Source: Promethearchaeota archaeon
GTDB lineage: Archaea; Asgardarchaeota; Lokiarchaeia; Sigynarchaeales; SOKP01
Length of the DNA stretch: 10,793 nucleotides
Direction: 5' to 3'
NCBI GenBank assembly: GCA_019894735.1
Contig: JAGXOB010000075.1
Coordinates: 1 to 10,793 of the forward strand
Below are positions 1 through 6,152 of the stretch, in pieces. A program made the translations under genes and the position numbers. Below the pieces are notes generated by a model. That model ran no database searches and was not told where the DNA came from. It was given only the letters and a program-made list of their open reading frames with translations. The number at the start of each line of letters is the position of its first letter. Position 1 is the stretch's first letter.

Positions 1-564
1 GTACCAAACTAAGCAAGCTATATCGTGTACTCCTAAATCCAATAAAGCACCACCCCCAGAATCCTCTGCCCTGTAAAACCACCCGGAATGGGGACCAGAA
101 TGTTGCTCTTTTCCACGTCCCATATATATATTCCCTAAAGCCCCTTGCTTAATAATATCCTTAACCTTGCTAAATGAAGGAGCGTACATGTTGTTTTCGC
201 AATAAAAAATTGTTCTATTCGAACTTTTTTCCACATCTAGCATTTCACTTGCTTCTCTAATGTTTCTAGCTAAAGGTTTCTCAACTAACGCGTGCTTTCC
301 TGCGTTTAATATATCACAAGTAATATCCTTATGCAAATTATTTGGAATACAAACAGAAACAACGTCACACTCCAATTTCAGCAAATTTTTATAATCCTTA
401 TGATAGTTATTGATAATACTATACTTTTTCATTAAACTCTTAGCTTCTTCTTTGTTATCTGATGCTATTCCCACAATTTCTACATTAGGGAGTGAGGAAT
501 ACGAATAACAATGATGATCTGCAATAAAACCAGACCCAATAATGCCAACTTTAATTTCATTCAT
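1..564 (-). CDS. Gfo/Idh/MocA-family NAD(P)-dependent oxidoreductase, C-terminus cut off by window edge
   Basis: The open frame gives 188 residues from an ATG at 564 and is still open at base 1, so only the N-terminal half (the family is usually 330-400 residues) is visible. Residues 5-14 read KVGIIGSGFI, the start of a Rossmann fold with the dinucleotide-binding glycines G10 and G12. HALVEKPLA (91-99) carries the E95-K96-P97 signature in which the lysine is catalytic, and SGGGALLDLGVHDI (169-182) carries the usual D176/H180 motif at the start of the second domain. The family oxidises or reduces sugars, inositols and related polyols with NAD(P); the substrate cannot be told from this half. 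There is no signal peptide, so it should be cytosolic. The ATG is supported by GGAG at 575-572, seven bases upstream. It lies 69 bases downstream of the RdhA-like gene on the same strand and may be co-transcribed, although a TATA-like AATTATAAAT around 612-621 could give it its own promoter. Confidence 0.93.
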   Translation of the reverse strand, partial: MNEIKVGIIGSGFIADHHCYSYSSLPNVEIVGIASDNKEEAKSLMKKYSIINNYHKDYKNLLKLECDVVSVCIPNNLHKDITCDILNAGKHALVEKPLARNIREASEMLDVEKSSNRTIFYCENNMYAPSFSKVKDIIKQGALGNIYMGRGKEQHSGPHSGWFYRAEDSGGGALLDLGVHDIACLVWY

Positions 565-633
565 CACAATTCTCCATTAGCAATTCTGATTTAATATTAT
601 TTAGTTTTTTAGATTTATAATTGTAGTTGGATT

Positions 634-1746
634 TTACTTCCAGAATTCTAAAGAAGAATATAACTTTTTAATTTTCGAGAAAGGACAAGCAGCAATACAA
701 TTCCCACAATCGCCAGAATTTTCAATCCAAAAATCAAAGCATTTTTCTACATCGACATAGTACTTTTTAACGCATGAATTGTTAGATATCGTAGCCGGTT
801 CAAATGTAGGTTCTCTCTTTTTTGAAATTGCATCAGTTTCACAAGCTTCAGCACATTTAAAGCAAGTCTTACAGAAGTTCTTAACTTTTTTAATATAAGT
901 TAAGTTTAATTCATCAGCTTTTAAAGGCATGTCTGTAAATACTTTACAAATTCTAACGCGTGAACCATATTCGGGTGTGAGCAACAATCCATTTCTTCCT
1001 AGTGCCCCTAAACCGGCATCAATTGCTAACGGGATACTTAAAGCAGTATCGTTACCACATTGAATCGCTCGATATCCTAAATTTCTTATAAATTCTCCTA
1101 AACAAGCGATTGCAAAAGCCATTTTTGAATAGCCTACAGCTGCTGCAGCTGAAGCAGGTTGAGCAGGGGCAGTAGAAATTGCTATTTCGTCCATTTCAAT
1201 AGCCATAACAATTACTTTATTTATCCCTTCTGGTAAATTAATTGGAGATTCTAATATGGAATCAGATGCTTTACCTTTTCTAATTGCTTCTTTTGAATCT
1301 GCTTCGCTGGTTGAGTTTGGTCTTATAAAACCAGTTTTATAAATCCACTTCTCATTAACATCTGCAATACCAACTAGGGATGCCCCATAAAATTTAGCCG
1401 CTTTTTTTGTCTTTTCCGTAAATGATTTTAGATCTTTAACGCGATATTTTTCTCTCATCCAATCAACGCCGTATCCTATGTCCATTAACCCTTCTCTATT
1501 CCAACTGAACGCAAAAGGAAATTTTTCATACACAGTCCACCCTGCTGCAACCAACGCAAAATCCATTCTTGAATATCCGTCTTCACCCGAGTTTATATGA
1601 TTATCTATATTATATTCGAACATCTTTCCGTAAGTAGGTAAAGACTTATCCCATAATCTCCTATAAATCATGTTATACTTCTGCTCGAAGCGGTTGTAAG
1701 AATCCTCGTCAATATCGTAGGGGAAATCTTCTTTTTTTGTTTGCAT
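634..1746 (-). CDS. RdhA-like reductive dehalogenase family protein (corrinoid/two 4Fe-4S), cytosolic, no Tat signal
   Basis: This 370-residue protein shows the RdhA layout. The C-terminus has two ferredoxin-type cluster motifs: C292-x2-C295-x2-C298-x3-C302, and C336-x10-C347-x2-C350-x3-C354-P355. The second sits in the context CFDFW...CGNCIAACPFS, which fits RdhA better than epoxyqueuosine reductase. AKFYGASLVGIADV (117-130), GYSKMAF (205-211), and IPLAIDAGLGALGRNGLL (238-255) followed by TPEYG are also typical of the corrinoid domain. Family members use cobalamin to remove halogen from organohalides, with two Fe-S clusters passing electrons. Y206 is a candidate for the catalytic tyrosine by its position before FIRNLGY, but this is inference. 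There is no twin-arginine leader, no membrane segment, no fused flavin domain, and no RdhB membrane anchor gene nearby, so it resembles the soluble type and its electron donor is unknown. The start ATG has only a weak purine-rich stretch (GGGATTGAG) in front. Dehalogenation is likely but unproven; another corrinoid reduction is possible. Confidence 0.85.
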   Translation of the reverse strand: MQTKKEDFPYDIDEDSYNRFEQKYNMIYRRLWDKSLPTYGKMFEYNIDNHINSGEDGYSRMDFALVAAGWTVYEKFPFAFSWNREGLMDIGYGVDWMREKYRVKDLKSFTEKTKKAAKFYGASLVGIADVNEKWIYKTGFIRPNSTSEADSKEAIRKGKASDSILESPINLPEGINKVIVMAIEMDEIAISTAPAQPASAAAAVGYSKMAFAIACLGEFIRNLGYRAIQCGNDTALSIPLAIDAGLGALGRNGLLLTPEYGSRVRICKVFTDMPLKADELNLTYIKKVKNFCKTCFKCAEACETDAISKKREPTFEPATISNNSCVKKYYVDVEKCFDFWIENSGDCGNCIAACPFSKIKKLYSSLEFWK

Positions 1747-1928
1747 CTCAATCCCTTTTCTTTCGTAATTTTGATATTGTCTACTTTTTAAAAGAGTATA
1801 ATCTCTTACATATTATTTTAAAGCATATAATATAAAATTTTGAGAAGAAATTTATAAGTTAAAGTATCATCTATTTCTCTATGCCTAAATTAGTAGAAGA
1901 TTTAGAATAAAGGAAGTGTTTTTCTGTT
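1747..1928. promoter_or_regulatory. Divergent promoter region between the RdhA-like gene and the Lin0512/tag operon
   Basis: On the plus strand TTTATAAG (1851-1858), directly preceded by the purine run GAGAAGAAA (1842-1850), is a good match to an archaeal TATA box with a BRE. It predicts a transcription start near 1880 for the Lin0512 gene. AAGGAAG (1910-1916) is a Shine-Dalgarno-like site about 12 bases before the ATG at 1929. On the other side, AAGAG-TATAAT-CTCTT (1792-1807) is an inverted repeat with 5-base arms lying around a TATA-like core, 46-61 bases upstream of the RdhA-like start; it could be an operator. The elements are assigned by sequence resemblance only. Confidence 0.5.
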
Positions 1929-2297
1929 ATGAATAGGTTCGTAGTACAAATAGGATCAGGTGTAGATCAGCATGGACATAACGATGATTGTACTAATGCT
2001 GCGATAAAAGCAATTAAAAATGCAATCTCAAATAACTGTCTGACAGGATTATTAGAGATTTGTGGTTTGAAAGATCCAAACGATCTACAAAAAATGGTAG
2101 TGCATGTAAAAGTTGGAGTGCCTTATCCCGAAAACATCAATAAGGAGAAAGTGTTAAAAGCAATTCCATTCGGAACAAAATCGATTGAAATAGAAAGAGG
2201 GGGATTAGTTGCTAAAGGGATAATGATTAAAGAGTTAGGAGATTCTTCTGATAAAATAATTGTATGTAATGCGGCTGTAACCGTATCAATCAGATAA
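1929..2297 (+). CDS. Lin0512-family conserved protein of unknown function
   Basis: This 122-residue protein matches my memory of the small Lin0512 family, found in scattered bacteria and archaea. The N-terminal FVVQIGSGVDQHGHNDD (4-20), the central VHVKVGVPYPE (58-68) with KAIPFG (77-82), and the C-terminal DKIIVCNAAVTVSI (108-121) are the shared blocks. Length is normal for the family. No catalytic site or known biochemical role is established that I can name; the alternating hydrophobic strands suggest a compact alpha/beta fold. There is no signal peptide or membrane segment, so it should be cytosolic. It is the first gene of a likely two-gene operon: only 37 bases separate its stop from the ATG of tag, too little for a separate terminator and promoter. 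The start ATG is supported by AAGGAAG upstream and by the first conserved block starting at residue 4. Confidence 0.85.
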   Translation: MNRFVVQIGSGVDQHGHNDDCTNAAIKAIKNAISNNCLTGLLEICGLKDPNDLQKMVVHVKVGVPYPENINKEKVLKAIPFGTKSIEIERGGLVAKGIMIKELGDSSDKIIVCNAAVTVSIR

Positions 2298-2334
2298 TAA
2301 AAATAGAACTAAATTTTAATTGGAGCAAAATATA

Positions 2335-2907
2335 ATGGTGAATAGATGCAAATGGGCAGATTACAATGATCTAATGAGGGAATATCACGATAAAGAATGG
2401 GGTACTCCTCAACATGATGATAGAATACTATACGAGCTGCTAATATTGGAAGGTATGCAAGCTGGTTTAAGTTGGAACACAGTGCTTCAAAAAAGAGCTA
2501 ATTTTAGAAAGGCATTTGATAATTTTGATTATAATAAAATCATAAAATATAGTGAAAAGAAAATTGAGGAATTAATGCAAAACGAAGGAATAATTCGAAA
2601 TCGCCTAAAAATTCAATCCGTAATCGCAAACGCCAAATCTTATATCAAAGTTCAAGAAGAATATGGTTCTTTCGATAATTATATATGGAGTTTTGTCAAT
2701 AATAAAGTAAATCTTAATTCATGGAAAAAATTGGAAGAATTACCTCCAAATTCTGCTCTTTCTGATAAAATTAGCAAAGATATGAAAAAAAGAGGATTTA
2801 AATTTATTGGAACGACTATAATATACTCCTTTTTACAAGCAATTGGAATTATAAACGACCATACAACTGATTGCTTTCGATACAGTGAATTGAGTAATTC
2901 GCCTTAG
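2335..2907 (+). CDS. tag: DNA-3-methyladenine glycosylase I (Tag)
   Basis: This 190-residue protein excises 3-methyladenine from alkylated DNA, the first step of base excision repair. It aligns along its whole length with E. coli Tag (187 residues). The zinc-binding residues are all present: C5, H18 in YHDKEWG, and H176 and C180 in NDHTTDC, equivalent to C4, H17, H175 and C179. The base-recognition residues also match: Y17, E39 in LEGMQAGLSW, and W47. KKRGFKFIGTTI, late in the protein, is another signature block. I chose the ATG at 2335 over the in-frame TTG at 2320 because GGAG (2322-2325) stands nine bases before the ATG and because MVNRCKW then aligns with the E. coli N-terminus MERCGW. 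It follows the Lin0512 gene in a probable operon. Its stop lies two bases from the stop of the convergent glycosidase-like gene, so no dedicated terminator fits between them. Confidence 0.95.
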   Translation: MVNRCKWADYNDLMREYHDKEWGTPQHDDRILYELLILEGMQAGLSWNTVLQKRANFRKAFDNFDYNKIIKYSEKKIEELMQNEGIIRNRLKIQSVIANAKSYIKVQEEYGSFDNYIWSFVNNKVNLNSWKKLEELPPNSALSDKISKDMKKRGFKFIGTTIIYSFLQAIGIINDHTTDCFRYSELSNSP

Positions 2908-2909
2908 TG

Positions 2910-4211
2910 CTATTTTAAATTCTCTAGCCCTATTTCTTTTTCTGCGTATTCCTTCAATGCAATCCATTGAGCTTCACTTGTTCCGTAATATTTAAAAACC
3001 GCGATTCCCAAACCAAAATTGAATTCTCTCATTTGTTTTAACATTTCTAATGAATTGCATTCAACTGAATTTGTTACCGCTAACACGGGGCTTTTGAATT
3101 CGTGAATTCTTTTCTTCATGTTCCTCATAAAATACCAATTGAAAAGAGTGCCTACTTTCCCCCAATACCACCCATCTTCTCGTGTTCCCATTAAATAAGG
3201 ATATTCCATAGGTGATGCGACATCTAATATTGAAGATAATTTAGTCCAATCTTGCCCTAATCTTTTTTGAGAAAACATCTTCTTAGGACCAGGAAGACAA
3301 AACCACCCTGAAGTACAATCTTTATCCGCCCCCTTGATAACCGTTTGGAGTTTTTGTGCATATCTTGCTATCGTTTCTGATTTAAATTGGTACCAATCAC
3401 GACTTTTTATTACCTTAGATGTATTACCATATTCTTTGCTAAATTTCTCTATACATCGATCACAACAGCATAAATCCGTAAAAGCTCCATCATACCGGAT
3501 GTAATCGGCGAAGAAACCACTTACAGAATAATTTTTAACGACCTCCTTTGTTAAGGTAAGAAGATAATCAATATGTTTACTATTTGGACACATGAAACTA
3601 GTTAAAGGTATATATCCTTTTCCTCTCGATCCTCTTGATTTACCAAATTCTACATCAATTTTACTCGTTAGAAAAGGCACTTTTTCTTGATACTCTTCTA
3701 AAGAAACACCCTTAGGCAAATTGATTCTCATCTCACCCTCATCATGAGTTGAAATCTCCCCTTTTGTAAATTTAACACCCGATTTTTTCCCTGATTTTCC
3801 ATGAGTACTAACTCTCTCAGGATGTATTATTCCTTGGTAAGCATCGTTCATACTCGTAAAAGATACCATTATTTTTATATTTCTATCTCTACCAGCTTCA
3901 CAAAATTCACCTAAAATGTCTCTCGCAACAGGATTCCACCCAACCTTTGTATCCCAAACACAAGCCCCGTCCGTATCTTTAATAACAAGCCCAAATACAT
4001 TGAAGTGATGTTTTTCCAATTTATCCATAATTTCAAGAACATTCAACCTTTTCTCGGCAAAGCTGTAATCTAGCTTTCTAAAACCTTCTGGACCTCTAAC
4101 GGGCATTAATCCCATTGCATAAATTTTTTTCCCTTCAGAAGCTAATGTTAAAGCATTAACCTTTTCTGGCTTTAATTTATAAAATTTAGACCAATCAAAA
4201 TTACCTTTCAT
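2910..4211 (-). CDS. TIM-barrel glycoside-hydrolase-like protein of unknown substrate
   Basis: This 433-residue protein has no signal peptide or membrane segment and should be cytosolic. The pattern resembles uncharacterised alpha-amylase-superfamily glycosidases (the GHL6/GHL10 type of family). LEIMDKLEKHHFNVFGLVIKD (59-79) fits an early barrel helix and strand. MCPNSKHIDYLL (207-218) precedes VSGFFADYIRYDG (230-242), the usual strand ending in an acidic residue, here D236. This is followed by a cysteine cluster, C248-C249-C250-x2-C253, with F257 after it; such C-x-C-x2-C motifs after the barrel strand are known from GHL-type proteins. ASPMEYPYLMG (332-342) could supply a second acidic residue, E336. 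Catalytic assignments are inference, and a non-glycosidase TIM barrel is possible. No ribosome binding site is visible before the ATG, while TTTTATTA around 4234-4241 lies at the distance expected for a leaderless transcript. Convergent with tag. Confidence 0.6.
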   Translation of the reverse strand: MKGNFDWSKFYKLKPEKVNALTLASEGKKIYAMGLMPVRGPEGFRKLDYSFAEKRLNVLEIMDKLEKHHFNVFGLVIKDTDGACVWDTKVGWNPVARDILGEFCEAGRDRNIKIMVSFTSMNDAYQGIIHPERVSTHGKSGKKSGVKFTKGEISTHDEGEMRINLPKGVSLEEYQEKVPFLTSKIDVEFGKSRGSRGKGYIPLTSFMCPNSKHIDYLLTLTKEVVKNYSVSGFFADYIRYDGAFTDLCCCDRCIEKFSKEYGNTSKVIKSRDWYQFKSETIARYAQKLQTVIKGADKDCTSGWFCLPGPKKMFSQKRLGQDWTKLSSILDVASPMEYPYLMGTREDGWYWGKVGTLFNWYFMRNMKKRIHEFKSPVLAVTNSVECNSLEMLKQMREFNFGLGIAVFKYYGTSEAQWIALKEYAEKEIGLENLK

Positions 4212-4471
4212 GCTATATCAGTATTGGTAATATTTAGTAATAAAATTGAAGAGTTTATTAATAGAAATTCGATAATTTTTTAAAACAGTTCTTTTAGATA
4301 ATTTATAAGATTATTAGAATTTTTAATAATACATTCATTTAAACATTTATATATTCTAAAACGATTATTTATAATTGAAATCAAATTAAAATACATACTT
4401 AACCCATTAATTTATTAAAGTGGGCAAAATAAAAAGATATAAATTCGTGCTTGGAGGAATATTGAACGAAA
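4212..4471. promoter_or_regulatory. 260-base A+T-rich divergent intergenic region before the GTPase
   Basis: No open frame or RNA gene is recognisable here. TTTATATAT (4346-4354) and TTTATAAT (4368-4375) are both good archaeal TATA-box candidates for the plus-strand GTPase; the first is nearly symmetrical and could also serve the minus strand. AGATATAAA (4435-4443) is too near the ATG to be compatible with the Shine-Dalgarno site GGAGGA (4453-4458). A small imperfect hairpin, CCCA-TTAA-TTTA-TTAA-AG-TGGG (4403-4424), would lie in the 5' leader if transcription starts from either upstream box. All assignments rest on motif resemblance. Confidence 0.4.
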
Positions 4472-5002
4472 ATGTACGACGCAACATTTAAAATCATCAT
4501 TTTTGGAGATGCTGGTTGTGGAAAAACAACTCTTACTCAGAGATTTTTAACTAATTTGTTTGTCTCAGACCAAACAATGACTATCGGAGTCGATTTTGAA
4601 GTCAAAAGCCTTTCTGTTAACAGTCAAAAAGTAAAGCTACAGATATGGGATTTTGGGGGCGAAGAGAGATTTAGATTTTTACTCCCAACTTATGTTAGAG
4701 GTGCTCGTGGGGGATTATTTTTATACGATATCACAAATTACTCGTCGGTCGCTCATATAGACGATTGGCTAAGCGTTATTAGAAAAGAAATTAGAGCAGA
4801 AGATATATTTCCTATAATAGTAGTTGGTGGTAAAGCAGATTTAATAGAGAATAGAGAAGTATCTTCTGCAGATGCAATAAAAATTGCTAAGTCAAGAAAT
4901 GTTAATGGGTTTATTGAAACAAGCTCTAAAACTGGAGAAAATGTCGAGAAGGCATTTGAGGCTTTAACAAAACTAATGCTCAACGATTCTGGTTCTAGAT
5001 AA
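4472..5002 (+). CDS. Rab/Ras-like small GTPase (Asgard-type)
   Basis: This 176-residue protein is a stand-alone small GTPase of the Ras superfamily, closest in motifs to Rab. G1 is GDAGCGKTT (12-20), which binds the phosphates. G2 is T37 in MTIGVDF, as in Rab switch I. G3 is WDFGGEERF (59-67), with D60 for magnesium. G4 is GGKADL (119-124). G5 is ETSSKTG (149-155). Two key positions differ from canonical Rab: the catalytic glutamine of switch II (WDTAGQERF) is E64, and the asparagine of the NKxD guanine motif is G120. There is no cysteine near the C-terminus (it ends LMLNDSGSR), so no prenyl anchor is expected and the protein should be soluble unless tethered by a partner. Such GTPases are greatly expanded in Asgard archaea; their roles in signalling or membrane organisation are mostly unproven. 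GGAGGA (4453-4458) precedes the ATG by 13 bases. No GAP, GEF or roadblock/longin gene is adjacent. Confidence 0.95.
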   Translation: MYDATFKIIIFGDAGCGKTTLTQRFLTNLFVSDQTMTIGVDFEVKSLSVNSQKVKLQIWDFGGEERFRFLLPTYVRGARGGLFLYDITNYSSVAHIDDWLSVIRKEIRAEDIFPIIVVGGKADLIENREVSSADAIKIAKSRNVNGFIETSSKTGENVEKAFEALTKLMLNDSGSR

Positions 5003-5017
5003 ACTCACTACAGATTT

Positions 5018-5040
5018 ATACTTAATTTTTAAAAAAATAG
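5018..5040. terminator. Bidirectional A/T-rich terminator between GTPase and regulator
   Basis: The gap between the two convergent genes contains AATTTTTAAAAAAAT (5024-5038): five T on the plus strand followed by seven A, which read as seven T on the minus strand. Archaeal RNA polymerase terminates on U-rich stretches without a hairpin, so this short element can serve both genes. Confidence 0.5.
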
Positions 5041-5068
5041 ATATTCTGAAAGTTATGTCGTAATTTCT

Positions 5069-5947
5069 TTAGAAAGAACTTATCTGCTTATTGTCTTCCT
5101 TAACTTCTTCTAGTACTCGGGTATTAATTCTACGATTTAGAACCATTGTTTGATATTCCATGTCTTTTTTATATTGATTTGCCAAGCTAATCAGACCTTC
5201 AATCATTTCGATTTCTTTATTACCATCTTCAAAACGATACCCTCCGAAATTCGGGATTTCAGCGAATTTGTTAATTAGAATTTCTTGAAGGTCGCTTGGT
5301 AATACATCCGTTCTATCCTTAATTGCAGAGTTTATTGCCTCTAAGAGGTCGCTATATCTTTTTTGCTTACCAAACTGGCACAAAATACATTTTGAACTCC
5401 GATTTTTAAGAACGTCTAAAATAATTATTCCCGTTAAGTATCTAAAACAGTCGACAAGCTCGTCGAAATTTCCCTTTTTCATGTGTTTTTTAATAATGAT
5501 ATCTGCAATAGAGTATAAGCTCGAAAAATAAATGGCTCTATGAAAGTACGCAGGATCAACACAAAATAATCTGGTGAACCAAAATGGACTAATATCATCT
5601 GGAGGATCTTCAGAAAAAATATAATAAACTAATCTACCATCTCTTTCTTTAGATAAAGTTCCTTCTTTTTTCAATATATTCAAGTATGTTGATACGGTAG
5701 AACGGGCGATAACCTTATAGAATTTTTTATACTCTAACTCTACTTCTCTCGTCGTTATCTTTTTTCTTCCTTCAAGATAGAACCTTAACATTATGCCTAA
5801 TATGCGATTTTCGTGGAGTTGTCCGGTCTTAATTTGTTGTTCTTCCGATTCGTCTTCTCTAATATTGTAGACACTTAAAAGTTCTGGTGCTACTTCGTGA
5901 ATAACTTTTTCCAAAATGTAGATAGTTAATTCTGTAATTTCTAACAA
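5069..5947 (-). CDS. Winged helix-turn-helix DNA-binding regulator with unknown C-terminal domain
   Basis: This 292-residue protein is a probable transcription regulator. Residues about 45-112 look like a winged helix: ENRILGIMLRFYL as first helix, TTREVELEYKKF as second, ARSTVSTYLNILKKEGTL (81-98) as recognition helix, then KERDGRLVYYIF (100-111) as the wing. The C-terminal 180 residues appear mostly helical and I do not recognise them; they include C187 and C190 in KCILCQF plus C129 and C167, a possible metal or redox site. No membrane segment is clear. The start is uncertain: TTG at 5947 directly follows an in-frame TGA two codons upstream, and the purine site GAGGA touches it, which is very close for a ribosome binding site. 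A TTG at 5914 is the next option and would leave the winged helix intact. It lies on the same strand as, and downstream of, two acyl-CoA synthetase genes, so control of lipid genes is a reasonable guess only. Confidence 0.7.
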   Translation of the reverse strand: MLEITELTIYILEKVIHEVAPELLSVYNIREDESEEQQIKTGQLHENRILGIMLRFYLEGRKKITTREVELEYKKFYKVIARSTVSTYLNILKKEGTLSKERDGRLVYYIFSEDPPDDISPFWFTRLFCVDPAYFHRAIYFSSLYSIADIIIKKHMKKGNFDELVDCFRYLTGIIILDVLKNRSSKCILCQFGKQKRYSDLLEAINSAIKDRTDVLPSDLQEILINKFAEIPNFGGYRFEDGNKEIEMIEGLISLANQYKKDMEYQTMVLNRRINTRVLEEVKEDNKQISSF

Positions 5948-5984
5948 TCCTCAAAAATGATCAGTATTATTTTAATAAAAAAAA

Positions 5985-6040
5985 TGTATATTTTTAATAA
6001 TTTATATTCTAATCAAATAGAATTTTTAATCTATTCTATT
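5985..6040 (-). promoter_or_regulatory. Putative promoter and repeated operator half-sites before the winged-helix gene
   Basis: On the minus strand AAAAATATAC (5995-5986) is a TATA-box candidate, about 40 bases before the TTG start at 5947. Just upstream are three copies of one hexamer in alternating orientation: ATTCTA (6006-6011), its reverse complement TAGAAT (6018-6023), and ATTCTA again (6033-6038). The first pair is a perfect inverted repeat with a 6-base spacer. The second pair extends to AATAGAA/TTCTATT (6016-6022 and 6034-6040) with an 11-base spacer. The placement beside the gene of a DNA-binding protein suggests autoregulation; the A+T richness makes chance repeats possible. Confidence 0.35.
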
Positions 6041-6090
6041 AAACTAATACAAAAATTATACAAATTAATGGAAATTGATTTAACTTTATC

Positions 6091-6127
6091 TTAAAAAGAA
6101 AAAAAAAGAAAAGAAACAAAAATTTTA
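6091..6127 (-). terminator. U-rich terminator after the left acyl-CoA synthetase
   Basis: Starting 26 bases beyond the stop codon at 6153, the minus strand reads about 37 bases of nearly pure T broken by single C, G or A, including a run of nine T. This is the typical archaeal hairpin-free termination signal and suggests that the synthetase transcript ends before the winged-helix gene. Confidence 0.55.
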
Positions 6128-6152
6128 ATGGTAGAATTACTTAGTTAGGTTC

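Noticed and set aside
634..1746. Epoxyqueuosine reductase (QueG) as identity of the RdhA-like protein
   Set aside because: The second cluster motif with CFDFW spacing, the GYSKMAF...LGYRAIQCGND block and the lack of the QueG active-site pattern fit RdhA better.
2320..2334. TTG at 2320 as start of tag
   Set aside because: It adds five residues absent from E. coli Tag and overlaps the GGAG site that best serves the ATG at 2335.
4753..4983. Minus-strand open frame of 76 residues inside the GTPase gene
   Set aside because: It is antisense to a well-supported gene and has no recognisable motif or ribosome binding site.
6041..6130. A-rich stretch as a possible small RNA or repeat
   Set aside because: Best explained as the U-rich terminator of the minus-strand synthetase; no structure or repetition beyond that was seen.
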